The position numbers and the translations under genes were made by a program. From positions 1 to 9,322 of the forward strand of contig CAZMCH010000129.1 in the NCBI GenBank assembly GCA_964564735.1: 9,322 nt of DNA. The letters run 5' to 3'. Position 1 is the first letter of the stretch, and each line of letters begins with the position of its first letter. This DNA is from CAZMCH01 sp964564735 (GTDB lineage: Bacteria; Poribacteria; DTPJ01). The notes beneath the pieces were generated by a model. The model did not search any database and was not told the DNA's origin. It was given only the letters and a program-made list of their open reading frames with translations. Positions 1 to 7,889 of the stretch are shown piece after piece.

Positions 1-1807
1 AATATGGAAACATATGAGTAGTTGTATATGCGTCTTGTATCCAATATATTCTTCCTTCTGATACAACAATATAGGGATCTTTGTCATACTGCAGAAATGG
101 TGCAATAGTTCTGACTCGCTGGGAGATGCTTCTATTAAATAGCATCTTACTTGTATTTTTGATCTTTCCAGAAAATATTATATTTCTTGTATCACCAGGA
201 AACCTAAGAGCGAGAGCAAGCCTGCGCCAAAAATTACTGATCTGAATGCCATCCATACCACAATAAGAATTATAGGCAGCATCATCGCCCTTTGGATAAT
301 CAAATTCCTGCGGAGATGGATCATTAGGATTAATTATTACATAAGGGAGTTCACCAATCTCACCTCTAAATGGTTTTTCTCCTTCTCCAAAATATATCTC
401 TGGTCTTTCTATTTTTTGCTTCCAGGGATCGCTTATTTTTGGAGGAATATCATATATATACATATTCGGGAGACCTTCTCTTGTTACTTCGTTTACAGGT
501 ATCATTGTCAATCCGTAACCATGAGTATAGAAAAAGGTTCTATTAACCCATGTTTGAGATCCCTTTGTAACATTTGAGAATATTAGTTCACGTGGAGATA
601 ACATAACTTGTCTCAATTTACCATCGAGCATATATCTGTCAATATCAACATCAACAAAATCATATTGTGGTCTTCGTGCCTCTCTTTGCTTAAATGTTTC
701 CCTTAATGGTCTCCAATCCCAAAGACGTATATTATCCATTATCGCATTATTTTGCATTACATCCTGAAGTGTAAGTTGTCCTGTCATTTCATAGGGTTTT
801 TCCACTATCTTGTTTAGATCATAAGCCATTCGGGTATATTTGATATTGTAATTGATATATTTCTGTTCCTTATCAAATTCCTGAGGTTCAACCTTAAATC
901 TCTGAATAACCCAAGGATAAAGACCACCACCAATTATAGCAACTGCAATGAATAAGACAATAACTCCAATTGTTACCTTTGTTAGTTTTCTTACAAAAAT
1001 ACCTGCTAAACAGAACAATGCGGCTATTATAGCGACAACCATCATAATATTATAGACGGGTATCCTTGCGACTGCATCTGCATAACCAACACCATATACC
1101 CAACCCTTTTGAGAGACTGGCAATAATAAATCATATTTAGCAAAAACACGTCCCCATGCCAAAAGTAGAAGTGTGATTGCCCCTAATATTGATATATGGG
1201 CGTGGGCAGACATTGATAGACGTTCTTTTGATCTATAAATACCATAAACAATGCCTGTTCCTATTGTAATAACCAGAAATAACGAGAAAAACCAACCCCT
1301 TATAAATCGCAGAAACGGCATTTTAAAAATATAATATGCAATATCTTTATTAAATATTGGGTCTTTGTAATTTTGCGCATCTACACTAGAAAAACTAATG
1401 CCATCAGAATTTGTAAATCTTAAATATGGCTCCCATTGGCTTATTGCGCTTAATCCAAGTGCGACACTAAAGACAAGACAAATCAATAACATTACGCCAA
1501 TGATAAGCTTTGTTCCAATAGTAAATCTATTTTCCCCTATGGGTATAACGTTATCAGTTGACCTTTGAAGCACTGTTTTCCATAATATAAAAAGATTAGC
1601 TAATGTTATAATTACTGCAATCAAACCAAAAATGACACATAAGCCAATTTTTGTTAATAAGGTTGTTTTAAATACAGAACCTTTATCTATTGAGGCAGAA
1701 TTAAACCATAGCCAATCAGGATAAATTTTTACCCATATCTGTAATATTATAAATAATAATGCAATTATGGCAATTACAATTACAAACCGTTTTGCTTTAC
1801 TGCTCAT
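1..1807 (-). CDS. UPF0182 family (COG1615) large integral membrane protein, C-terminal part missing at window edge
   Basis: This gene opens at ATG 1807 and stays open for 602 codons to the left edge, so its 3' end lies outside the window. A strong Shine-Dalgarno GGAGG (1813-1817) sits 5 bases before the ATG. Seen: about seven hydrophobic segments in residues 1-300 (near 8-25, 50-76, 100-120, 170-190, 203-220, 252-272, 277-295), then a long hydrophilic region. UPF0182 hallmarks occur in order: DPIFNKDIAYYIF (149-161), AHAHISILGA (201-210), GYADAVARIP (241-250), NIKYTRMAY (321-329), NIRLWDWRPL (359-368), DVDIDRY (385-391), YTHGYG (427-432), PEIYFGE (469-475) and QDAYTTTHMFPY (591-602). Family members are usually about 900 residues, so roughly a third is missing. 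The family is known as multi-pass membrane proteins with a large extracytoplasmic domain; no biochemical function is established to my knowledge. It lies 15 bases after the outer-membrane peptidase-barrel gene and is probably co-transcribed with it. The family call is very secure; the function is unknown. Confidence 0.95.
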   Translation of the reverse strand, partial: MSSKAKRFVIVIAIIALLFIILQIWVKIYPDWLWFNSASIDKGSVFKTTLLTKIGLCVIFGLIAVIITLANLFILWKTVLQRSTDNVIPIGENRFTIGTKLIIGVMLLICLVFSVALGLSAISQWEPYLRFTNSDGISFSSVDAQNYKDPIFNKDIAYYIFKMPFLRFIRGWFFSLFLVITIGTGIVYGIYRSKERLSMSAHAHISILGAITLLLLAWGRVFAKYDLLLPVSQKGWVYGVGYADAVARIPVYNIMMVVAIIAALFCLAGIFVRKLTKVTIGVIVLFIAVAIIGGGLYPWVIQRFKVEPQEFDKEQKYINYNIKYTRMAYDLNKIVEKPYEMTGQLTLQDVMQNNAIMDNIRLWDWRPLRETFKQREARRPQYDFVDVDIDRYMLDGKLRQVMLSPRELIFSNVTKGSQTWVNRTFFYTHGYGLTMIPVNEVTREGLPNMYIYDIPPKISDPWKQKIERPEIYFGEGEKPFRGEIGELPYVIINPNDPSPQEFDYPKGDDAAYNSYCGMDGIQISNFWRRLALALRFPGDTRNIIFSGKIKNTSKMLFNRSISQRVRTIAPFLQYDKDPYIVVSEGRIYWIQDAYTTTHMFPY

Positions 1808-1812
1808 ATTGT

Positions 1813-1817
1813 CCTCC
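1813..1817 (-). promoter_or_regulatory. Strong ribosome binding site of the UPF0182 gene
   Basis: GGAGG on the minus strand, 5 bases before ATG 1807, fixes the start of the UPF0182 gene in the 15-base gap after the peptidase-barrel stop codon. It is the best SD match in the cluster. Confidence 0.8.
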
Positions 1818-1822
1818 AAATT

Positions 1823-4726
1823 TTAGAAATCCTGTCCCAAACCGAAGTGGAACTTATAACCCTTCCCAAAACGTTTTAAATCCGTCTTTTTTGCAAAATC
1901 GAAACTTAATGGACCTAACCTAATTCCTAAACCAACAGAAGCTCTTAGATCTAGCAGTCTAAAGCCTTCGCTATCCGAAATCCAAGGCTTGAATTGATCG
2001 TCGTATATAATTGGATTGCCATGTATATCATTAGCACCTTCGGGTCGTGGTGTAACACCAGCAAAATCCATAAAAATTGCGCCCCTAATGCCTCCAAGTC
2101 CCCAACTAACTGGCCATCCAAATCTTAGTTCATCAATGAAAGGTATTCTTATTTCAAGATTAAGTAGCCCTACCTTTGTTCCGAATATTTCATCATAATC
2201 ATAACCCCTCATTAATGATTTGTTATAGTAAAGCCCACCTTGCGATTGTCCAAAACTACTGCCCAAATAATAATTATCTTTATCTTTTCCAAGGCTTTCT
2301 GCTCCAATAATTCTGATAGCAAAATTTGACCTTTTTCCCAATTTGATATATTTATTAGCCTCAAGAGTTAAATTTGTTAGTTTTAGATCACGTTTTGTTA
2401 TCTTTATAGATTGCTCAATTGATGCTCCTAGATAAGTCCCAACATAAGGACCAATAGAACTCCAGGCAATATTATTTCTCACTGCAGAAAGACCAATTAC
2501 ATTCAGCGAATCGCTTTTACTACTGCTTCCAGTTTCATTAATATAGTCAAAGAAACGCAAATATCTGCCAACAGATAGCTCAAGCATATTAAACTTGTCT
2601 AGCGGATAGCTTATATAGGTTTGTATTCCAGCATTTCTTTGCCAAAACTGATTGCCACCTTCTATATGATATTCATTTAGATTAAATAAGGCTAGACCAA
2701 AATCTGTTCTTTTTTTCAAATAGTAATATAATGCAATAACATCTGGCTGGCTCCATAACGAAACAGCATCAATACTCGTCATTACCCTATGATCACCCAT
2801 CATATCACTTGCGACAAATTGAATTGTATTTTGAAGCGCACCACCTGATATATAGCCAAAATTGACAAATATCACATCAGGCGAAAATTTCAGACCTGAT
2901 TTTACGCCTTTTATAGGTTTATCGTCAACTGCATAAGAATAATCTTCCAATTCTTCTGGATCTGAAAAAATAACCCTTTCATTTAGCATTTCCATAGATT
3001 TTAGGATGTATATATTACTTTTGTAATTATGAAATACAGACATTGCAAGCTTTTCGCCATTTGGCGATAATCTTGGGGTTGAACATCCCGTAAGAATGTT
3101 AGTTCGTTTTGTTGCTGTCATGGATTTGGGATCATCTTCCATATTATCAATATCTTCTACATCAATAGTATAAATATCATATATATTATTTACATCTGAG
3201 CAATAAAACATCTGTTTGCCATCAGAAGACCATGAAGGCGAAACATCGTTTTGATCTCCGCAAGTTATACGCTTGTTTTGGCCATTAATTAGATCAAGCA
3301 AATATAGTTTGTATGATGTATCATGTTCCATCGAATAAGCGATTTTTTGTTCTGTAGGATGCCATGAAAGAGATGTTTTTGATTTATGATCGGATGTAAG
3401 CTGTTTTATTTTGCCTTCTTGTATATCAAAAGAATATATATCAGTTCTTCCATTCTTCATACCAATAAAGGCAAGCTTCTGATTATCAGGAGACCATGAA
3501 GGGCTATATGCAACATCAAAAGGCATTTTGACTTTTTTTACAATGTTTTTTGAGATTATATTGACAATGTAAAGTATATCACGATCATTTTTTGATGCTA
3601 TAAAAGCGATCCTATCACCGTCAGGAGACCATGTGATCCCTGTTCCATTATCCCTTATTGACTCGTATCGATTACCAATATTGCTATCATTTATTGCCAT
3701 AAACAGGTTGCCATCTGTTGCTGATATTATCCTAATTTCATTTCTTATATCCCTGTGTGCAATATAGGCTATAAGGTCTCCGCTAGGCGACCATATAGGT
3801 CTAACACTACTATAATCTTCGCTTTTGTCCGTTAGATTTTTTCCAAATGAAGTTGGGTTTTGTTTTTCGCTTATTTGGGGCCAATACTTTTTCTTTAAGT
3901 GTTCTTCCCAATCTTTATTAAACTGCTCAAGGTCTATTCCTATGGTGTTTTTTAATGCGGAGTTTATATCTTTTGTTCGACTGACAAATAATTCACGAAG
4001 TATACTAGGCAATTTATCTATTCCATATTCTGTAACTAGATATGTTATTGCGGATTGACCTTCTTTGTATCCAAGATAAACCCTTGATTCCAAAGGGCTA
4101 AAATCCTGTAAACGTGTTAATGGAACGATAGTGTTTTCTATTACAGCGTCTTTTAGCACCATCTCACCCTCTGCATCCCAATCATCTGCCATAAATTCGG
4201 ACAAACCCTCAAGAAACCAAAGTGGAGGACTATAAAGAAACTCACCTGTGTAAATATGAGCAAACATATCCCTATATAAGATGTCAAACTGAAAAACATG
4301 AGTAACTTCATGGGTGATTACTTCCTGAAAATCGATCATTGAGCCTGTAAAGGGAATAACAACCCTGTATTTAAGCAATTCAGAAAATCCACCAACACCT
4401 TCATCTAGAGATTCAAGCACAATATTTGTTTGTCTAAAATCCGAATGAGATTTATATAAAACCAATGGTATCTGTTTTTTTATTTCATGTTCCAAAATCT
4501 CACTTATTTTCGCATAGGCGATTTCTGCCATATCACCCATTGTTCTGACAAGCCCTTCAGCTTCTGGATAGTAGTATATAATGAAATGCGATGTTTTATA
4601 GGTCATCCAATCAAAATGCCTGTCATTTAACTTATTTTTGCTAAATACCTGAGATGATGATATTTGTGCATTTATCAATATTATTAGTAAAATCAATGTT
4701 AATAAAATAGCTTTTCTCATAGTCAT
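1823..4726 (-). CDS. Exported metallopeptidase (MA-like) - six-bladed PD40 propeller - Omp85/D15-like outer-membrane barrel fusion
   Basis: A 967-residue envelope protein with three parts. Residues 1-26 form a signal peptide (MRK, then a Leu/Ile-rich core; cleavage probably near 20-26). Residues about 40-285 resemble peptidase MA/gluzincin enzymes: HEVTH at 139-143 supplies two zinc-binding His and the catalytic Glu140, and E173 (in WFLEGLSEF, 170-178) is the likely third ligand. Residues about 305-575 hold six PD40/TolB-type blades, each marked by WSPDG-like turns (311, 366, 411, 455, 499, 553), enough for one closed propeller. Residues about 605-967 look like an outer-membrane beta-barrel: amphipathic strands, MRGY at 839-842 like the Omp85 L6 (V/I)RG(F/Y) motif, and a C-terminal Phe. 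No POTRA domain is visible. Inference: the barrel sits in the outer membrane with peptidase and propeller facing the periplasm; substrate unknown. ATG 4726 and ATG 4720 (MTM) are both possible starts; the SD is weak (GGAAAA). The 51-base gap upstream is the widest in the cluster. Related PD40-plus-barrel proteins are often labelled TolB or BamA/TamA-like by automatic annotation, but this is neither. Confidence 0.88.
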   Translation of the reverse strand: MTMRKAILLTLILLIILINAQISSSQVFSKNKLNDRHFDWMTYKTSHFIIYYYPEAEGLVRTMGDMAEIAYAKISEILEHEIKKQIPLVLYKSHSDFRQTNIVLESLDEGVGGFSELLKYRVVIPFTGSMIDFQEVITHEVTHVFQFDILYRDMFAHIYTGEFLYSPPLWFLEGLSEFMADDWDAEGEMVLKDAVIENTIVPLTRLQDFSPLESRVYLGYKEGQSAITYLVTEYGIDKLPSILRELFVSRTKDINSALKNTIGIDLEQFNKDWEEHLKKKYWPQISEKQNPTSFGKNLTDKSEDYSSVRPIWSPSGDLIAYIAHRDIRNEIRIISATDGNLFMAINDSNIGNRYESIRDNGTGITWSPDGDRIAFIASKNDRDILYIVNIISKNIVKKVKMPFDVAYSPSWSPDNQKLAFIGMKNGRTDIYSFDIQEGKIKQLTSDHKSKTSLSWHPTEQKIAYSMEHDTSYKLYLLDLINGQNKRITCGDQNDVSPSWSSDGKQMFYCSDVNNIYDIYTIDVEDIDNMEDDPKSMTATKRTNILTGCSTPRLSPNGEKLAMSVFHNYKSNIYILKSMEMLNERVIFSDPEELEDYSYAVDDKPIKGVKSGLKFSPDVIFVNFGYISGGALQNTIQFVASDMMGDHRVMTSIDAVSLWSQPDVIALYYYLKKRTDFGLALFNLNEYHIEGGNQFWQRNAGIQTYISYPLDKFNMLELSVGRYLRFFDYINETGSSSKSDSLNVIGLSAVRNNIAWSSIGPYVGTYLGASIEQSIKITKRDLKLTNLTLEANKYIKLGKRSNFAIRIIGAESLGKDKDNYYLGSSFGQSQGGLYYNKSLMRGYDYDEIFGTKVGLLNLEIRIPFIDELRFGWPVSWGLGGIRGAIFMDFAGVTPRPEGANDIHGNPIIYDDQFKPWISDSEGFRLLDLRASVGLGIRLGPLSFDFAKKTDLKRFGKGYKFHFGLGQDF

Positions 4727-4777
4727 TTTTCCGATTAAATGTTTAGTTAATATAGGAAAGATTCTAGCAAGATTATT

Positions 4778-5494
4778 TTACTTAACCAGATACCTGCGTT
4801 CCTTTTCGTAATGCGGAACAAGACTTAAGACAAATTTCGTTACAGGTTTTGCTACAATTGCTCTAAAATTAGACGGGTCATTAGTGCCATCAGTAAAGGG
4901 AAGTGCAAAAGAGCTACGATATTCAGGTTGTTCCTCAACACGAGGATTATAATTAAAAATTGTTTCGCCTGTTTTACTATCGATAACTTTTATTTTTAGT
5001 GAAATGCCGTATACTTTACGGATATAGCTTCGTCCTTCAGGCATGTATTTGCCTGTTTGTATTGAATATCTTTCTGTTATATATGGCACTGATTGATAAC
5101 GTTGATAAAAATCAAATTCTCCGATTATTATTGCGTCAACATCTAATTGACGACCAATAGTTGAAAGAACCATCGGATCGTTAATATCTTCATAAGTTAT
5201 TGGACTATCAAATTCCATATTTTTTTCTTCAAGAACCTGGAATTCTTTACTTTTGTTTAATTGTTGTCTGATCATTCTGGCAATAATCTTACCATTCATT
5301 TCATCTGGTTTTGTCTTTTTATCAACAAAATCAATAACAGCGATTGTCTTGTATTTTGTCATATCTATCTTTGAATCAACTTTAACTTTAATTTCAACTG
5401 TTTCAGAACTTAAACATCCAGAGAAGATAAATATTGACATATAAACTAATATCAATACATAGCTAATATTCCAATTCATACTCAATTTGTTCAA
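4778..5494 (-). CDS. CsgG/LpoB-like outer-membrane lipoprotein (probable TTG start)
   Basis: A 238-residue predicted lipoprotein: hydrophobic segment 11-26 followed by lipobox FSGC with Cys27 as the acylated residue. The mature part has the CsgG/LpoB/GNA1162-type fold signature: a first strand IAVIDF (51-56), a helix of the GKIIARMIRQQL type (68-79), FQVLEE (85-90), then IGRQLDVDAIIIGEFDF (113-129) and a later strand KIKVIDSKTGETIF (167-180) like the LRVVdxxTGEI stretch of CsgG. Family members are periplasm-facing outer-membrane lipoproteins: CsgG forms the curli secretion pore and LpoB activates a peptidoglycan synthase. Which role applies cannot be decided here. The stretches at 130-162 and 181-205 could be membrane hairpins as in CsgG, or simple loops. 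The start is TTG 5494, preceded by GAGG at 6 bases; it overlaps the TPR gene by 32 bases and adds Lys3 to the signal peptide. ATG 5479 is in frame but lacks an SD. Neighbours suggest a joint role with the TPR lipoprotein. Confidence 0.78.
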   Translation of the reverse strand: MNKLSMNWNISYVLILVYMSIFIFSGCLSSETVEIKVKVDSKIDMTKYKTIAVIDFVDKKTKPDEMNGKIIARMIRQQLNKSKEFQVLEEKNMEFDSPITYEDINDPMVLSTIGRQLDVDAIIIGEFDFYQRYQSVPYITERYSIQTGKYMPEGRSYIRKVYGISLKIKVIDSKTGETIFNYNPRVEEQPEYRSSFALPFTDGTNDPSNFRAIVAKPVTKFVLSLVPHYEKERRYLVK

Positions 5495-5867
5495 TTTCTT
5501 CCTCTTTGCGTATTTCTTTCATGGATTTGCTTTCTATTTTCCCGTAATTTTTCATAAATTTGCTATAGTTTTTTAGATAAATGCTGTTTTTTGGATCAAG
5601 TTCTACAGCTCTTTTATATTCAATCATCGCTAATTCTGATTTGCCTGTTGCTTCATAGGCTACAGCAAGATTATTATGTATCCTAGCATCATTTGGATGG
5701 AGTTCAACCATACGCTTCCAGCGCATCTCTGCCTCGTTCCATAGCCCAATTTGTGCTGATTTTATAGCAAAAGTATTGTATTTTTGAAAATATCTGTCAT
5801 TCCAAGAACAGCCTAAGAAGCCAAAAAGAATGATATATAAAATGAATATAAAAAATGTTTTTTTCAT
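5463..5867 (-). CDS. Small TPR-repeat lipoprotein
   Basis: A 134-residue predicted lipoprotein. MKK is followed by a very hydrophobic stretch and lipobox FLGC, with Cys20 as the acylated residue. The mature part contains about two tetratricopeptide repeats: roughly 28-60 (GLWNEAEMRWKRMVELHPND) and 61-94, where NNLAVAYEATGKSELA and YKRAVELDP carry the usual TPR positions (small residue, Y, G, A, P). A partial third helix follows (95-108). The tail from 112 is highly charged and Glu-rich (KEEEIEQ), probably an extended helix. TPRs are protein-protein interaction scaffolds; small TPR lipoproteins of this kind (compare PilF/PilW-type pilotins) often help outer-membrane components assemble. No specific partner can be named, but the next gene overlaps this one, so the CsgG/LpoB-like lipoprotein is the obvious candidate. 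ATG 5867 has an AAGG (5874-5877) 6 bases upstream, and the gene starts 11 bases after thiL. Confidence 0.82.
   Translation of the reverse strand: MKKTFFIFILYIILFGFLGCSWNDRYFQKYNTFAIKSAQIGLWNEAEMRWKRMVELHPNDARIHNNLAVAYEATGKSELAMIEYKRAVELDPKNSIYLKNYSKFMKNYGKIESKSMKEIRKEEEIEQIEYELEY
5501..5504 (-). promoter_or_regulatory. Ribosome binding site supporting the TTG start of the CsgG/LpoB-like gene
   Basis: GAGG on the minus strand lies 6 bases before TTG 5494, inside the Glu-rich 3' end of the TPR lipoprotein gene. The in-frame ATG 5479 has no comparable element. Because the GAG GAA codons also encode the Glu run, the match could be partly accidental. Confidence 0.5.
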
Positions 5868-5878
5868 TATTTGCCTTA

Positions 5879-6868
5879 TTAATCAGAAGTGAAATGGTTA
5901 TATCCACGAGCCTCCAATTTAGTGATTACGCCATATTCATCTTCCATAGTAATTTCTAAGTTAGCATCTAATATTTGACCTATCATTGTTATTGCAGTTT
6001 CGCATTTCTGTTTAAATTGTTTTTGTAGAATATCAAATTTGTCTTTTTGACACGTAAATAATAACTCATAATCTTCTCCGCCATATAGGGCAAAATCATA
6101 AGGCTTGATATTGAGCTGTTTTGCGATGCTTAAGACATTATTTGATAATGGTAATTTCTCCAAGTAGAGACGTGCAGAAGTTGCACTTTGTTCGCAGATA
6201 TGATGTGTTTCGCTTGCGACACCATCGCTTATATCAATCATAGCAGTTACATATCCACTTTCTGCAAGCACTTGTCCTTCTAATACTCTTGGTGTCGGTG
6301 TAAGGTGCTTTTCTGTATTTCCCGATAAATTATTTTGCAAAATTGCCAATCCTGCTGATGAGCCACCGACATCACCAGTAACGCATATTATATCATCAAC
6401 TTTTGCACCTGAACGGAGTATCGGTTTTTCTGATTTAACCTTACCAAGTAAGGCTACATTTATGATAATTTTTGATGAAGAAACTGTATCTCCACCAACA
6501 ATATCCACTCCATATTTTTCAGCAATATTTTTCATACCAAGATAAAGGTCGTCAACAAATTCTGCATCTGTATTTTTTGGAAATCCGACAGATAAAAAAG
6601 CAAATGTTGGTTCTCCACCCATAGATGCTATATCGCTTATATTAGATGCAATGCTTTTCCACCCAATTTGATATGGGCTGGCTGTTTTGGTGCTAAAATG
6701 GACATCCTCAACAAGCATATCGGTTGTTACAAGCTGTAGTTTATCTTTTGAAGGATACAAGACAGCGCAATCATCCCCTATGCCCTTGACTATTGGTCGT
6801 TTGGGTATCCCTATAATATCTGACATTCTCTTTATGAGACTAAACTCACCAATGTTTTTTATGAGCAT
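5879..6868 (-). CDS. thiL: Thiamine-monophosphate kinase ThiL
   Basis: ThiL phosphorylates thiamine monophosphate with ATP to thiamine diphosphate, the last step of coenzyme synthesis, in the cytoplasm. At 329 residues it has the usual family length (about 310-350). Its AIR-synthase/PurM-like motifs appear in order: GEFSLI (7-12), GIGDDCAVL (29-37) with the metal-binding Asp pair, TTDMLVEDVHF (48-58), KSIASNISDIASMGGEP (71-87), GGDT (125-128), GDVGGSSAGL (165-174), IDISDGVASE (211-220) and YGGEDYELLF (262-271). All the Asp residues expected to bind Mg and nucleotide are present, so the enzyme should be active. ATG 6868 lies 7 bases after the oxidoreductase stop, and the TAG stop of that gene runs into the AGG that probably serves as SD, suggesting tight translational linkage. 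No other thi gene is in the window and no TPP riboswitch was seen. The assignment is very secure. Confidence 0.97.
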   Translation of the reverse strand: MLIKNIGEFSLIKRMSDIIGIPKRPIVKGIGDDCAVLYPSKDKLQLVTTDMLVEDVHFSTKTASPYQIGWKSIASNISDIASMGGEPTFAFLSVGFPKNTDAEFVDDLYLGMKNIAEKYGVDIVGGDTVSSSKIIINVALLGKVKSEKPILRSGAKVDDIICVTGDVGGSSAGLAILQNNLSGNTEKHLTPTPRVLEGQVLAESGYVTAMIDISDGVASETHHICEQSATSARLYLEKLPLSNNVLSIAKQLNIKPYDFALYGGEDYELLFTCQKDKFDILQKQFKQKCETAITMIGQILDANLEITMEDEYGVITKLEARGYNHFTSD

Positions 6869-6875
6869 ATAAAAC

Positions 6876-7874
6876 CTATAAATAAACTACGTCTTGTTTT
6901 TTCAGCGATTCCATAATAGCACATGCAACCTCAACTGCGGATTTTCCATCCTGACCGCTTACAACTGGCGTTCTATCATATTTAACACAATCTACGAAGT
7001 GCGAAATTTCATCAACCAAAATTCCAGCATAATTTCCATATATTTCAGGGGAATACATCACATCTGGAACAGGATTCGCCTGCACTCCAAAGATTTCAAC
7101 GCAATCGCCTGAACCATCAATATATACTGCGCCTTCTGTTCCAACAGCTTCGAACTGAGCATCCAGTCTTTTAAAGAATGATGACGGCAATACCCACGAA
7201 ACCTCAAGAGAAGCAACAGTTCCATCTTGATATTTTATTAATGCCATGCAAGTATCCGCTGTGCCGATGTCAGTCAAGACACGACTTACTGATTCCGCAT
7301 ATACTCTTTCTACTTTGCTATTTATGCACCAATTCATAAAATCTATATCATGTATGCCTAAAAAGAAAGCAACTGATGTATGTTTTGCAAGCCTGTCTGC
7401 ACTAGATTTGAGATTGTTTCTTCTTGCGTATAGATGGATTGGCGTTCCGATTTGTCCATTTATTATAGCCTGTCTAGCAGTATAATATCTTGGATCAAAC
7501 CTAAGTAAATGTCCAACCATAAGTTTAACGCCATATTTTTGTGATTCGTTTACTATTGTATCACAATCCGCAACATTGATAGCTAATGGTTTCTCTACAA
7601 GAACATTTACATTTGATCTAATGGCAGAAAGGGCAGGCTCAACATGAAGTTCATCAGAGGTGCATATACTAACAAGATCAAGCTTTTCCATTTTAAGCAT
7701 ATCTCTAAAGTCAGAATAGCCTTTGCATTTATAGGCATTCTCCATTTCGTTTAATCTTTCTGATCTTATATCAGCAGTAGCAACTAATTCACAGAAATCA
7801 TTTTCAGCATAAATTCTGGCGTGCATTGCCCCAAAAGTTCCGACACCAATCACGCCTGCACGTAATTTCGACAT
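6876..7874 (-). CDS. Gfo/Idh/MocA-family NAD(P)-dependent oxidoreductase
   Basis: A 332-residue cytoplasmic dehydrogenase. The N-terminal Rossmann fold shows the dinucleotide loop GVIGVGTFG (7-15), with Asp35 at the end of the second strand (VATADIRSE), which favours NAD(H). The family motif EKP is at 94-96 (in VLVEKPLA), giving Lys95 as the usual catalytic lysine; GHLLRFDPRY (121-130) and the GIHDIDFMNW segment (173-182, His175/Asp178) complete the expected active site. The C-terminal part has the alpha/beta domain with DGTVASLEVSW (217-227) and GTEGAVYIDG (245-254). Relatives oxidise or reduce sugars, inositols or UDP-amino sugars; the N-terminus resembles the UDP-GlcNAc 3-dehydrogenase/MviM type, but substrate cannot be read from sequence. 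ATG 7874 has GGAG (7884-7887) nine bases upstream and follows argC by 15 bases. A nucleotide-sugar role would fit the envelope genes downstream; that is inference only. Confidence 0.93.
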   Translation of the reverse strand: MSKLRAGVIGVGTFGAMHARIYAENDFCELVATADIRSERLNEMENAYKCKGYSDFRDMLKMEKLDLVSICTSDELHVEPALSAIRSNVNVLVEKPLAINVADCDTIVNESQKYGVKLMVGHLLRFDPRYYTARQAIINGQIGTPIHLYARRNNLKSSADRLAKHTSVAFFLGIHDIDFMNWCINSKVERVYAESVSRVLTDIGTADTCMALIKYQDGTVASLEVSWVLPSSFFKRLDAQFEAVGTEGAVYIDGSGDCVEIFGVQANPVPDVMYSPEIYGNYAGILVDEISHFVDCVKYDRTPVVSGQDGKSAVEVACAIMESLKKQDVVYL

Positions 7875-7889
7875 ATATTTTATCTCCGA

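Noticed and set aside
2016..2198. Plus-strand open frame inside the peptidase-barrel gene, with similar ones at 3825-4058, 5253-5444, 6687-6872, 6894-7112 and 7246-7485
   Set aside because: All lie antisense to well-recognised genes, have no SD context or family resemblance, and are explained as shadow frames.
1823..4726. Calling the 967-residue protein TolB or BamA
   Set aside because: TolB is a soluble periplasmic protein without peptidase or barrel, and BamA has POTRA domains; only single domains are shared.
4727..4777. A promoter or terminator in the 51-base gap before the peptidase-barrel gene
   Set aside because: Neither a convincing -35/-10 pair nor a GC-rich hairpin with T-tract is present in this short AT-rich gap.
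4778..5494. Calling the lipoprotein CsgG itself
   Set aside because: The fold signature is shared by LpoB and GNA1162-type proteins, and no curli genes are nearby, so a specific name is not justified.
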